This document shows positions 50,324 through 57,522 of a stretch of 64,000 nucleotides of DNA, in pieces. Source of the DNA: Cupriavidus necator N-1. GTDB lineage: Bacteria > Pseudomonadota > Gammaproteobacteria > Burkholderiales > Burkholderiaceae. Location of the stretch: positions 1,922,001 through 1,986,000 of the forward strand of contig NC_015726.1 in the NCBI RefSeq assembly GCF_000219215.1, in the 5' to 3' direction. Below the pieces are notes generated by a model that saw only the letters and a list, made by a program, of their open reading frames with translations, ran no database searches and had not been told where the DNA came from. Within the stretch, counting starts at the first letter, position 1, and every line of letters begins with the position of its first letter. The position numbers and the translations under genes are program-made.

Positions 50324-50809
50324 TCAGTGGTGCATGCCGCCGCCATGAAAGCCACCATGCGAGCCACCATGCGAGCCACCTCCACCCCCACCGTGGAACC
50401 CCCTATGGAAACCGCCATGGGAGCCGGAATGAAAGCCGCCATGGAAACCACCACGAACGATCACGCCCGGCCTGCGGACGAACACATGGTGCATATGGTG
50501 GAAGTGATGGAAGCGGTCAACAAAGATCACGCTGGCACCAAAGCCCACGCCGACCGGCGCCCAGTACCAGGGATCATAGTAATAGGCCGGGGCCGCATAG
50601 GTGACCACCCCGCTTGCTCCGTCGACCAACTGCCACGTCCCGTCCGGCTGCAAGCAAGCCACCCCCGAGATCACCTGCAGCACGCCGTCAATCTCGGCCT
50701 GTCCAACCACTTGCTGGCAGGGCGCCGACACCAGTTCCTCGGCCGGCGCCGCCACGCCAAAGCTGAGGCCTGCGCACACGGCCGCTGCGGCCGCCAAAAC
50801 CTTGCCCAT
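50324..50809 (-). CDS. Exported Gly/His-rich protein
   Basis: A 161-residue protein with a signal peptide ending near residue 22. The middle region (CQQVVGQAEIDGVLQVISGVACLQPDGTW) recalls the CxxPDGxW pattern of small bacterial surface proteins. The tail is rich in FHGG, SHGG and HH, with about 25 histidines, and could bind metal. The DNA of the tail is a run of degenerate repeats. Start 50809 (MGKVLAAA) begins the signal peptide. A copy of the same promoter-like element that precedes the sigma gene operon lies at 50895-50926. Confidence 0.75.
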   Translation of the reverse strand: MGKVLAAAAAVCAGLSFGVAAPAEELVSAPCQQVVGQAEIDGVLQVISGVACLQPDGTWQLVDGASGVVTYAAPAYYYDPWYWAPVGVGFGASVIFVDRFHHFHHMHHVFVRRPGVIVRGGFHGGFHSGSHGGFHRGFHGGGGGGSHGGSHGGFHGGGMHH

Positions 50810-50894
50810 GATTGTCACCCTGACCTCAAAGTCCCGACGTATGTCCTCGCGGAGCGCATGGCACATCGGTTTGCCGCCGGCCCGCACTGCATGA

Positions 50895-50926
50895 AGTAAA
50901 CGGATTAGCGGCACGTTTTATTCCAC
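50895..50926 (-). promoter_or_regulatory. ECF-type promoter element, copy 2
   Basis: On the minus strand GTGGAATAAA, 15 bases, GTTTACT. The element is identical in both boxes and in spacing to the one at 52531-52562. It lies 86 bases ahead of the Gly/His-rich protein start codon. GGAATA and GTTTAC as -35 and -10 elements with a 17-base spacer are plausible for an ECF sigma factor. Confidence 0.65.
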
Positions 50927-50944
50927 AGGCGGTGAGGTTGCGCC

Positions 50945-51718
50945 TCACTGCCATCCCTGCGGATTTCCGCCCACGCTGCTGCAGACGTCCATCGCGATCT
51001 CGCGCAGGCGCGGCTCGCTGCGCTGGCCCGAGAGCGCGTAACCGGCACCCGCGCTGGCCCAATAGAACGTGCGCCGGTCCTCCTGGCGCAGCAAACGGAA
51101 GGAGGCGTGCTGCGGCGCAGCCTCGGTGATATACAGCGTGAGGCGCCTGCCCGCCTGGTTCTGATACATCAGCTGTGCCGCCGGGCCGGCCGCGCCGGGC
51201 AAGAGCCGCCCACCCATCAGCGTGTAGCCGTATTCGTTCAGCGCTGGAATCGTCAGCGTGCGCGCCAGCCGGCGCGACAGCCACTCCACCAGGTGCGCCT
51301 GATCGGTGGCAGCCACTTCTACCGGGTGGCGCTGCTCCGGCGCGTAGACCGCGTAGGCAAGGTCGGCATGGCGGGAGAAAGCCCAGGGATCGGCCTCGCG
51401 CGCCGACAGCCACACGCCGCCGGTGCCGAGGATCATCCCCGCGCCGGCCCAGGCCAGCGCAGCCGACACGCGCCGCCACCACGTACGGCGCGGCAGCACC
51501 AGTACATAGCGCACATCCGTCGGCAACGGAAACAACGACCTGAGTGCGGCACCCTGACGCCGGTAATCCTCCACACGTGCGGAGGCCTGTACATCGTGCG
51601 CCAGCGCGGCCGCGACCTCGGCCTGCTCGTGCGGCGCAAGCTCGCCATCGACCAGAGCCGAGAGCCGCTCCAACTCCGGGCCTGTCGTCAGCGCGGTGGA
51701 ACTTCGATCATCAGTCAT
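50945..51718 (-). CDS. Anti-sigma factor (RsiW-like, membrane-anchored)
   Basis: A 257-residue protein. The N-terminal 80 residues (ELERLSALVDGELAPHEQAEVAAAL) form the sigma-binding anti-sigma domain. One transmembrane segment follows (about 95-112, ALAWAGAGMILGTGGVWL), then a periplasmic part of 140 residues with PAAQLMYQNQAGRRLTLYI. Its start overlaps the sigma gene stop as ATGA (51715-51718). It should hold the sigma factor at the membrane until a signal arrives. Confidence 0.85.
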   Translation of the reverse strand: MTDDRSSTALTTGPELERLSALVDGELAPHEQAEVAAALAHDVQASARVEDYRRQGAALRSLFPLPTDVRYVLVLPRRTWWRRVSAALAWAGAGMILGTGGVWLSAREADPWAFSRHADLAYAVYAPEQRHPVEVAATDQAHLVEWLSRRLARTLTIPALNEYGYTLMGGRLLPGAAGPAAQLMYQNQAGRRLTLYITEAAPQHASFRLLRQEDRRTFYWASAGAGYALSGQRSEPRLREIAMDVCSSVGGNPQGWQ

Positions 51719-52236
51719 GGCCTCTGCCTCACGACTTTGAAAATCCCGGGCCGGCTTCCAGCATCGCTGCCGAGCAGCACGCGCAGGTGCTCGCGTGCCC
51801 GCGACAGCCGCGACATCACCGTCCCCACCGGCACCTGCAGGATGGCGGCAGCTTCCCGGTAGCTCAGCTGCTCCAGCGTCACCAGCAGTAGCACGTCGCG
51901 CTGCTCCAGCGGCAGGCGGTACAGCGCGCGCTGCAAATCGAGCAGCAGCAGCCCACCGACCTCCCCGACCGGCGCTTCCAGCCTCTGCCACACAGGGTCA
52001 TCGGCATCAAGCGCTAGCTCGCGGTGCTTGCGCAACTGATCGATATAGAGGTGACGCAGTATGGTCATCAACCAGGCGCGCGTATTGCTGTGGGCGCGCA
52101 GCATCGAGGTGCGCGCGAGCGCGCGCTCGAGCGTGTCCTGCACCAGGTCATCCGCCCATGCGGCATCACCCGTCAGCGCGCGCGCGTAACGGCGCAGCTG
52201 CGGCAGGCAGGCGGCGAGGTCGTCGCGCAAGCTCAC
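51715..52236 (-). CDS. ECF-type RNA polymerase sigma factor
   Basis: A 173-residue extracytoplasmic-function sigma factor. Region 2 reads LPQLRRYARALTGD to LVQDTLERAL and NTRAWLMTILRHLYID. Region 4 reads LPLEQRDVLLLVTLEQLSYREAA and VPVGTVMSRLSRARE. The start is taken as the GTG at 52236, with GAGGAG 11 bases upstream; the longer in-frame reading would overlap the lipoprotein gene. It is translationally coupled to its anti-sigma factor. Confidence 0.88.
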   Translation of the reverse strand: MSLRDDLAACLPQLRRYARALTGDAAWADDLVQDTLERALARTSMLRAHSNTRAWLMTILRHLYIDQLRKHRELALDADDPVWQRLEAPVGEVGGLLLLDLQRALYRLPLEQRDVLLLVTLEQLSYREAAAILQVPVGTVMSRLSRAREHLRVLLGSDAGSRPGIFKVVRQRP

Positions 52237-52273
52237 CGGGATGGATACTCCTCGGGCTGGCGGCCAGGACCAA

Positions 52274-52432
52274 TTAGTAGCCGCCGCGATACATTGCGCC
52301 GCCAGAGCTCCGGCTACTGCCACTGCGAGATGAGGACGAACCGCCCGCCGGATCCGTGCCACTGTCGGTGGAGCACGCCGCCACCGCCATCATGGCAAGC
52401 AGCAGGCCAGAAATCAGATGGGGCACTTTCAT
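52274..52432 (-). CDS. Small lipoprotein, 52 residues
   Basis: The peptide begins MKVPHLISGLLLAMMAVAAC. This is a signal peptide with the lipobox VAAC, so C20 would be lipidated. The mature part is 33 residues, rich in Ser and Gly, and ends AMYRGGY. A GGAG box lies six bases before the ATG. It is the first gene after the ECF-type promoter element and ends 38 bases before the sigma gene. Its role may be sensing or simply to be an output of the sigma factor; nothing in the sequence decides. Confidence 0.7.
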   Translation of the reverse strand: MKVPHLISGLLLAMMAVAACSTDSGTDPAGGSSSSRSGSSRSSGGAMYRGGY

Positions 52433-52530
52433 TTCAGTCTCCAGGAGGCAGGCCGCGGCGCAGCATTCTCCACGTCGGGAACGCCGCGCCCGGGCAGCGC
52501 GATGTTGCTGCCGCCGGAGCCTGTCAACTG

Positions 52531-52562
52531 AGTAAACGCGCCGCGGCGGCGCTTTATTCCAC
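52531..52562 (-). promoter_or_regulatory. ECF-type promoter element, copy 1
   Basis: On the minus strand GTGGAATAAA, 15 bases, GTTTACT, identical in both boxes and in spacing to 50895-50926. It lies about 100 bases ahead of the lipoprotein start and would drive lipoprotein, sigma and anti-sigma genes. Autoregulation by the encoded sigma factor is the simplest reading. Confidence 0.65.
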
Positions 52563-52643
52563 TGTCATGGATTTTGTCCCACAAGCCCCGCCGCGTGGGA
52601 GGCTTCGCGCCCGGCATTTTTCCTACTGGCCCTGCTCGGCTTC

Positions 52644-53150
52644 TTACTTCAGCCCCAGATAGTCGCGCTTGCCGATCTGCACACCCTTATGGCGCAGGAT
52701 GTCGTAGGCCGTGGTCACGTGGAAGTAGAAATTGGGCAGCGCAAAGCCCAGCAGGTAGGACTTGCCGTCGAACGTCATCGGCCCCTGGCGCAGCTTCAGC
52801 TCGATCGCGCGCTGCTCGCTGCCTTCCAGCTGCTCGGGCGCGATCTGCTCCAGGAACACGATGGTGCGGGCGATGCGGTCCTGCAGTTCGGCAAAGGTGG
52901 TTTCGGTATCGGCGAACGACGGCACCTCGATGCCTGCCAGCCGCGCGGCACAGCCCTTGGCGGCGTCGCTGGCGCGCTGCACCTGTGCCGGCAGCGCATC
53001 CATGTCGGCGATCAGGCGGGTCTGGATCAGGTCGGCCGGGTCCATGCCCTGCGCCTGGGCGTGGGCCGCGCCCTTGTCCAGGATCTCGGCCAGGTTGGCG
53101 AGTGCGCGGATGAACGGGGGAATCGAAACGTCGTACATCGAGAGTGCCAT
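52644..53150 (-). CDS. DUF1993 family protein
   Basis: A 168-residue helical protein that matches the DUF1993 pattern: SMYDVSIPPFIRALANLAEIL, DMDALPAQVQRASDAAKG, TFAELQDRIARTI and FALPNFYFHVTTAYDILRHKG. The histidines suggest a DinB-like four-helix fold, but the function is unknown. Start 53150 gives the family N-terminus. Confidence 0.85.
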   Translation of the reverse strand: MALSMYDVSIPPFIRALANLAEILDKGAAHAQAQGMDPADLIQTRLIADMDALPAQVQRASDAAKGCAARLAGIEVPSFADTETTFAELQDRIARTIVFLEQIAPEQLEGSEQRAIELKLRQGPMTFDGKSYLLGFALPNFYFHVTTAYDILRHKGVQIGKRDYLGLK

Positions 53151-53253
53151 GGGGGATCTCCTGTGCAGGCCTTGGTTGGAAATTCTCATCGTCGGGGGCC
53201 GTCGGGCCGCACCGCTGCCGCGAGCATAGACCGGATCGGCATTTGCTGCCGGA

Positions 53254-54195
53254 CTACCCCTGCGCACACGCGGCAGGCGGCTGGATGTCGCGCAGCACCT
53301 TGCCGACCGCGGCCAGGAAGCGGCGCCCCGCCAACGGCAACGGCGCCAGGCTGAAATGGGTCGCCCAGATTTCCAGGCCGACCGCGGGCAACACCGGCCG
53401 CACCGCCAGGGCCGCGCGCATGGCTGGCGTCACGCTCCACGCATCCACCAGCGCCAGCCCCAGGCCCTGCTGCACAAAGGCGCATGCCGTGACCGGGGAA
53501 TGCACCTCGATGGCGGGCGCGCCGCTGTCGCTGTCGCCGAAGAAGCCGGCCAGCGCACGGCCCAGCGGCGTGTCGGGCGGATAGCCGATCCACGCGCTGC
53601 CGGCGAAATCCTCCGGCGTCACCGCCTCGCGGCCTGCCAGCGGATGGTCCGGCGGCAGGACACACAGCATCGGCTGGCGCCCGAGCAGCGTGGACGACAG
53701 CGTCAGATGCCCGGCCGGCACCATCGACACGCCGACATCGGCCCGACCGCTCAGGAAAATGCCGACCAGTTCGTCGAAGGTGACGCTGCGGTAGTCAATG
53801 CGCGTGGGCACGCCGCCCGCGCGCAGCTGCGCCAGCGCACGCGGCACCAGCTGCTGCGCGAACGCGGCGCTGGCCACTACGCGCAGCGTGCCGGCGCCTT
53901 CGCGGTGCAACGCCGCAGCCAGCTCGTTGACGCGCCGTACGCCGCTGTAGACCTGCTCGACCTCGGCAAACAGGCGCCGCGCTTCAGGCGTCGGCAACAG
54001 CTTGCCGCGCGCGCTCGAACAAGGGTAGCCGAGCCGGCTTTCGGTCAGCGCCAGCACCCGGCTGACCGCGGGCTGCGACACAAGCAGCATGCGTCCGGCA
54101 CCGCTGACCGAGCCCGCCAGCATGATGGCCTGGAACACCTCGATCTGGCGCAAGTTGAGCGGCCGGCCCGATGGCGCAGCCACCCCTGCTCCCAT
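53254..54195 (-). CDS. LysR-family transcriptional regulator
   Basis: A 313-residue regulator with the helix-turn-helix LNLRQIEVFQAIMLAGSVSG and SQPAVSRVLALTE. After it, where the family reads YPLFERARGKLL, this protein reads YPCSSARGKLL, as if a one-base and a two-base deletion cancelled each other. The effector domain is intact. It is divergent from the remnant of a Bug receptor gene at 54253, a common pairing in this group. Confidence 0.82.
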   Translation of the reverse strand: MGAGVAAPSGRPLNLRQIEVFQAIMLAGSVSGAGRMLLVSQPAVSRVLALTESRLGYPCSSARGKLLPTPEARRLFAEVEQVYSGVRRVNELAAALHREGAGTLRVVASAAFAQQLVPRALAQLRAGGVPTRIDYRSVTFDELVGIFLSGRADVGVSMVPAGHLTLSSTLLGRQPMLCVLPPDHPLAGREAVTPEDFAGSAWIGYPPDTPLGRALAGFFGDSDSGAPAIEVHSPVTACAFVQQGLGLALVDAWSVTPAMRAALAVRPVLPAVGLEIWATHFSLAPLPLAGRRFLAAVGKVLRDIQPPAACAQG

Positions 54196-54252
54196 GCACT
54201 CGCCTGTGCCTGCCACTGCGTCCGACCGTCCGCGCTGCCTCATGCCAGCCCT

Positions 54253-54423
54253 AACGCCGCGCTGCAAGCTGCGCTGCAGGCATCGGACGTGCGCAAGGGC
54301 CTGGCGGCGCTGGGCGCCGAGCCGGCCGGCGGCTCGCCCGCGCAGTTCCGGAAGCTGATCGATGCCGAGACCGCCAAATGGCGTGCCCTGATTAAGTCGG
54401 CCTATATAGAGCAGCTGGACTGA
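54253..54423 (+). pseudogene. Bug/TctC receptor, C-terminal remnant
   Basis: Fifty-seven codons including the stop remain: NAALQAALQASDVRKGLAAL, then EPAGGSPAQFRKLI and AETAKWRALIKSAYI. This is the C-terminal sixth of a Bug receptor. No start or signal peptide precedes it. The rest was probably lost in a deletion next to the divergent LysR gene. Confidence 0.72.
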
Positions 54424-54591
54424 ACCATGCCCGCGCGGCCAGGCCAGGTGCCGCGGCCGGGGACCTGAGGGGCGCCTGAGGGGCGGCGGGCAAGATGGCG
54501 CACCCGCAGCGGGCAACCGGCGACCGGCAACCTGAATTAACATATCCGGTCATCGTCCCCGCTATCTTGCGGCCTTGTGGCCGCGCCCCAC

Positions 54592-54993
54592 ATGAATGCG
54601 CCGCTCCCTCTTCGCACGGAATGCCCGCCCGGCGCCTGCATCTGCGGGCGCGAAGCCTTGCTGAGTGACCCCAACGCCGACTTGCGCGTGCTGCGGCTCA
54701 CCCGCGCCGAGGAAAAGCGGCTGGTCGAACGGCTTGAGAGCCTGACCAGCCTGGCGGAATTGCAGCGCATGGAAAGCCTGATGCAGGCCCAGCTGGGCAT
54801 CGTGCTGACCATCACCCCCAGCGCCCGCGGCGTGCGCACAGTGCGCGGCATCAGCATCCAGGTGCAGGAGCAGCCCGGCCTGTGCCGCAAGATCCGCCAG
54901 TCGATCCCCGCCGCCATCCGCCGCAGCATGGAAGAGCATCCCGAGATCGCCTATGCGATCGTGGATGCGCATGACCTGCTGGGCGGCATCTGA
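54592..54993 (+). CDS. Conserved hypothetical protein with ECPPGACICGRE motif
   Basis: A 133-residue protein that I cannot assign. It opens with a Cys cluster, ECPPGACICGRE (residues 10-21), that may bind metal, then LLSDPNADLRVLRLTRAEEK, a helical middle, and the conserved-looking VRTVRGISIQVQEQPGLCRK and SIPAAIRRSMEEHPEIAYAI. No signal peptide is seen. Start 54592 (MNAPLP) is preferred over the ATG at 54577. Confidence 0.65.
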   Translation: MNAPLPLRTECPPGACICGREALLSDPNADLRVLRLTRAEEKRLVERLESLTSLAELQRMESLMQAQLGIVLTITPSARGVRTVRGISIQVQEQPGLCRKIRQSIPAAIRRSMEEHPEIAYAIVDAHDLLGGI

Positions 54994-55011
54994 ACGGGAC
55001 CGCGCAGCCGT

Positions 55012-55632
55012 TCAGGCGTTGCTGTCCGCAAGGCGCATCACGTGCTCGCGGATATCCACCGGCCATGTCTCGAGCCGCTGCGCAAAGCCCGCCACATCGC
55101 CCGCGAACAAGGCCCGCGTAGCTTCCTCGAAGCCGGGCAGATCTCCCGCCATCACCACCATGAAGTGGTAGGCGCGTTCGCTGGCGCGGCGGCCGCGGTC
55201 CTTGTCCGCATTGTCCCGGCGCGCCTGCTCGACCAGCTTGCGCAGGGCCACGGATGCCCCGCCTGGCTGGGCGGCCAGCCATTCCCAATGGCGCGGCAGC
55301 AGCGTCACCTCGCGCGATACCACGCCAAGCTTCGGGCGCCCTCGGCCCCGCGGCTCGGCCACATCCGCTGCTTCGTCGTTGTCGCCGGCTGGCTGCCGCG
55401 GGGATTCGAGCTGCGCGGCGCGCTCGGCAGTCCGCTCAAGAAAGGCGGCCTCCGTCCCGCTCGTATCCAGGTCGATCGAGCGCCCGCTGCTGTCGTCGAA
55501 AACCAGCACGGGTCCGCCCGCGCCGGCTTCCAGCGCGCGCTTGAGCGCCAGCGCATTGGCTTGCAGCGAGCCCGTGGCGATACGCCGGTGGCCGTCGAAG
55601 GTGGTGTAGTTGTGAAGCGTTGCGTTGGTCAT
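55012..55632 (-). CDS. DUF2239 family protein
   Basis: A 206-residue protein with the DUF2239 pattern: YTTFDGHRRIATGSL, PVLVFDDSSGRSIDLD, RGRGRPKLGVVSREVTLLPRHWEWL and HFMVVMAGDLPGFEEATRAL. The basic RGRGRPK segment and the following HWEWLAAQPGG recall DNA-binding ribbon-helix-helix proteins. A near-consensus promoter and paired operator-like repeats stand directly upstream. Confidence 0.83.
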   Translation of the reverse strand: MTNATLHNYTTFDGHRRIATGSLQANALALKRALEAGAGGPVLVFDDSSGRSIDLDTSGTEAAFLERTAERAAQLESPRQPAGDNDEAADVAEPRGRGRPKLGVVSREVTLLPRHWEWLAAQPGGASVALRKLVEQARRDNADKDRGRRASERAYHFMVVMAGDLPGFEEATRALFAGDVAGFAQRLETWPVDIREHVMRLADSNA

Positions 55633-55660
55633 GGGGATGTCCCTTGGAGACGATTCCCGA

Positions 55661-55701
55661 ATATTACCCGGATAAAATAAGATGTCAATATCATCCGGGT
55701 A
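55661..55701 (-). promoter_or_regulatory. Promoter and paired operator half-sites of the DUF2239 gene
   Basis: On the minus strand TTGACA (55683-55688) and TAATAT (55661-55666) are 16 bases apart, close to the sigma-70 consensus. TACCCGGAT at 55665-55673 and its exact inverse ATCCGGGTA at 55693-55701 flank the -35 box. A repressor bound to both would block this promoter. The patch is AT-rich against its surroundings. Confidence 0.6.
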
Positions 55702-55726
55702 TAAATAAAACCACCCCGCTGTCGGG

Positions 55727-57340
55727 TCACCAGGGTTCCAGGTTCCAACCATCCGACGTAGCCGCCAGGCGATGGGTCAGCCCCAGGCTGCCCATGAACA
55801 CATCGTCGTGGGACACCACCACCAGTGTGCCCTGATAGCCGCGCAGCATCGTTTCCACTGCCTGCACAGACGCCAGGTCCAGGTGGTTGCTGGGCTCATC
55901 GAACAACAGCAGCTGTGCCGGCGGATCGGCATACAAGGTACAAGCCAGCGCGGCCTTCAGGCGCTCGCCGCCACTGAGCAGGCCGCTGGGTGCGGTGACC
56001 TTCTGCGCATCGAGATCCAGCAGCGCAAGCCGCGTGCGCAAGGCCGCCTCCCCGGCGGTGTGGTTGGCGGCCAGCATCTGTTCGATGGCTGAGCGCTGCG
56101 GCAGCAGGCCGGCCAGCTGCTGGTCGAGGTAGGCGTTTTCGACATGCACCGCGCAGCGGCCAGCCAGCGGCTGCAACTGGCCGGCAAGCAGCTTGAGCAA
56201 GGTAGATTTGCCGCAACCGTTGGGGCCGACGACGCCCACGCGCTGCTGGCCAGTCAGCACCAGGCTGATGCGGCGCGTGGCGGCCGGCACGAACGGCAGA
56301 TCGACCTCCTCCAGTTCAGCTACGCGGCGTTGCGCGGTCTGGCTGACAGGCAAGGCGAGCAATACGATCGCGGCATCGTCCTCCACCTGTTGCGCGGCGT
56401 CGCGCACGCGCGCATCGAGCGCTTCGCGCGTGGCGGCTTGCTGCAGGCGCAGCCTGCCTGCCGATGCCTGGCTGCGCTCCTTCTGCCGGCCCAGCAGGAT
56501 GCTGGCCTGGTTGGCATCGTGCGCCTGCCGGTTGCCACGGGCCTGCCGCCGCTCCTGGCGTTCACGCTGCGCACGCAGCGACTGTTCTTCCCGCTTGCGT
56601 TCGAGCTTGCGCTGGTCCAGCTGCCGCAAGGCGTTCTCTCGCTCCTGCGCCTTGCATTGCGTATAGAACGAATAGCCGCCGCCATAGCTGCGCAACCCGA
56701 GCGACGACAGCTCGACGATGCGCGCCATGCCCTCCAGCAACCGCCGGTCATGGCTGACCACCAGCAGGCCGCGCTGCCAGCGTTGCAGTTGCGCGATCAG
56801 CGCCAGCCGGTTCGGCCGGTCCAGATGATTGCTGGGTTCGTCGAGGACCAGGAAATCGGCATCCGACAGCAACGCGCCGATCAGTGCCACGCGCATGGCT
56901 TCGCCGCCGCTCAGGGTGCTCGCCGGGGTATCCGCCTGCAGGTGGCCCAGGCCATTGCGTTCCAGCTCCTGCCGCAGCCGTTGCGGCATGTTCCAGTGCT
57001 CGCCGACGTCATCGAAGTCTTGTGCCGCGGTGCTGCCGGCCTCAAGGCGTTGCAGCGCATCCAGCACCGGTTGCACGCCAGCCAGCCCCGCCACCGACGT
57101 CTGCACGGCATGCGCAGCCTGCTGGGACAGGTAATGCAAGCTGCCCGACCGCACGCAACGCCCCGCGGAGGGCTCAAGCTCCCCGCCCAGGATGCGTGCC
57201 AGCACGGACTTGCCGATACCGTTGCGCCCGACCAGGCCGGTGGGGCGAACATCGAATTGTTCGGACAGTTCAGAGAAGAGCGTCCGGCCGTCGGGCAGGA
57301 CATAGGAAACGCTTTCCAGCGTCAGCTTGGGATTTGACAT
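55727..57340 (-). CDS. ABC-F family ATPase
   Basis: A 537-residue protein with two ABC ATPase domains and no membrane segments. Walker A motifs are GRNGIGKSV and GPNGCGKST. Signatures are LSGGEAMRV and LSGGERLKA. The linker between the domains is long, basic and Gln/Arg-rich (RAQRERQERRQARGNRQAHD). This shape fits ABC-F factors acting on the ribosome. It is clearly distinct from YbiT at 42487; whether it protects against antibiotics is unknown. Confidence 0.85.
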   Translation of the reverse strand: MSNPKLTLESVSYVLPDGRTLFSELSEQFDVRPTGLVGRNGIGKSVLARILGGELEPSAGRCVRSGSLHYLSQQAAHAVQTSVAGLAGVQPVLDALQRLEAGSTAAQDFDDVGEHWNMPQRLRQELERNGLGHLQADTPASTLSGGEAMRVALIGALLSDADFLVLDEPSNHLDRPNRLALIAQLQRWQRGLLVVSHDRRLLEGMARIVELSSLGLRSYGGGYSFYTQCKAQERENALRQLDQRKLERKREEQSLRAQRERQERRQARGNRQAHDANQASILLGRQKERSQASAGRLRLQQAATREALDARVRDAAQQVEDDAAIVLLALPVSQTAQRRVAELEEVDLPFVPAATRRISLVLTGQQRVGVVGPNGCGKSTLLKLLAGQLQPLAGRCAVHVENAYLDQQLAGLLPQRSAIEQMLAANHTAGEAALRTRLALLDLDAQKVTAPSGLLSGGERLKAALACTLYADPPAQLLLFDEPSNHLDLASVQAVETMLRGYQGTLVVVSHDDVFMGSLGLTHRLAATSDGWNLEPW

Positions 57341-57366
57341 GCAAGATTCCAGGGATGCCAGGAACT

Positions 57367-57382
57367 CCCCCTGCTTTGGGGG
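57367..57382. other. Leader hairpin ahead of the ABC-F gene
   Basis: CCCCC and GGGGG pair around a six-base loop 27 bases before the ABC-F start. On the minus strand further upstream a GGAGG box precedes a three-codon frame (ATG CGC CAT TGA). Antibiotic-inducible ABC-F genes are known to use leader peptides, so the arrangement is noted, but it may be chance. Confidence 0.25.
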
Positions 57383-57522
57383 CGGTGGAGACTGGCCGTC
57401 ATGCAGACGGCGGCATCAATGGCGCATGGCAGGAATCCTCCGCGGATGGGGTTTGAATCGGCGAGGCATGGGGACGCATGCCTGAGTACGTCGCCCCGCC
57501 CTACTCTCTGACTCGGCTAAAA

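Noticed and set aside
50330..50460. CRISPR-like short repeats (CCACCATG units)
   Set aside because: They are degenerate Gly/His codon repeats inside the exported protein gene, with no uniform spacers.
57341..57522. Leader-peptide attenuator for the ABC-F gene
   Set aside because: The three-codon frame and a five-base-pair hairpin are suggestive but too small to separate from chance; it is listed only as a low-confidence site.
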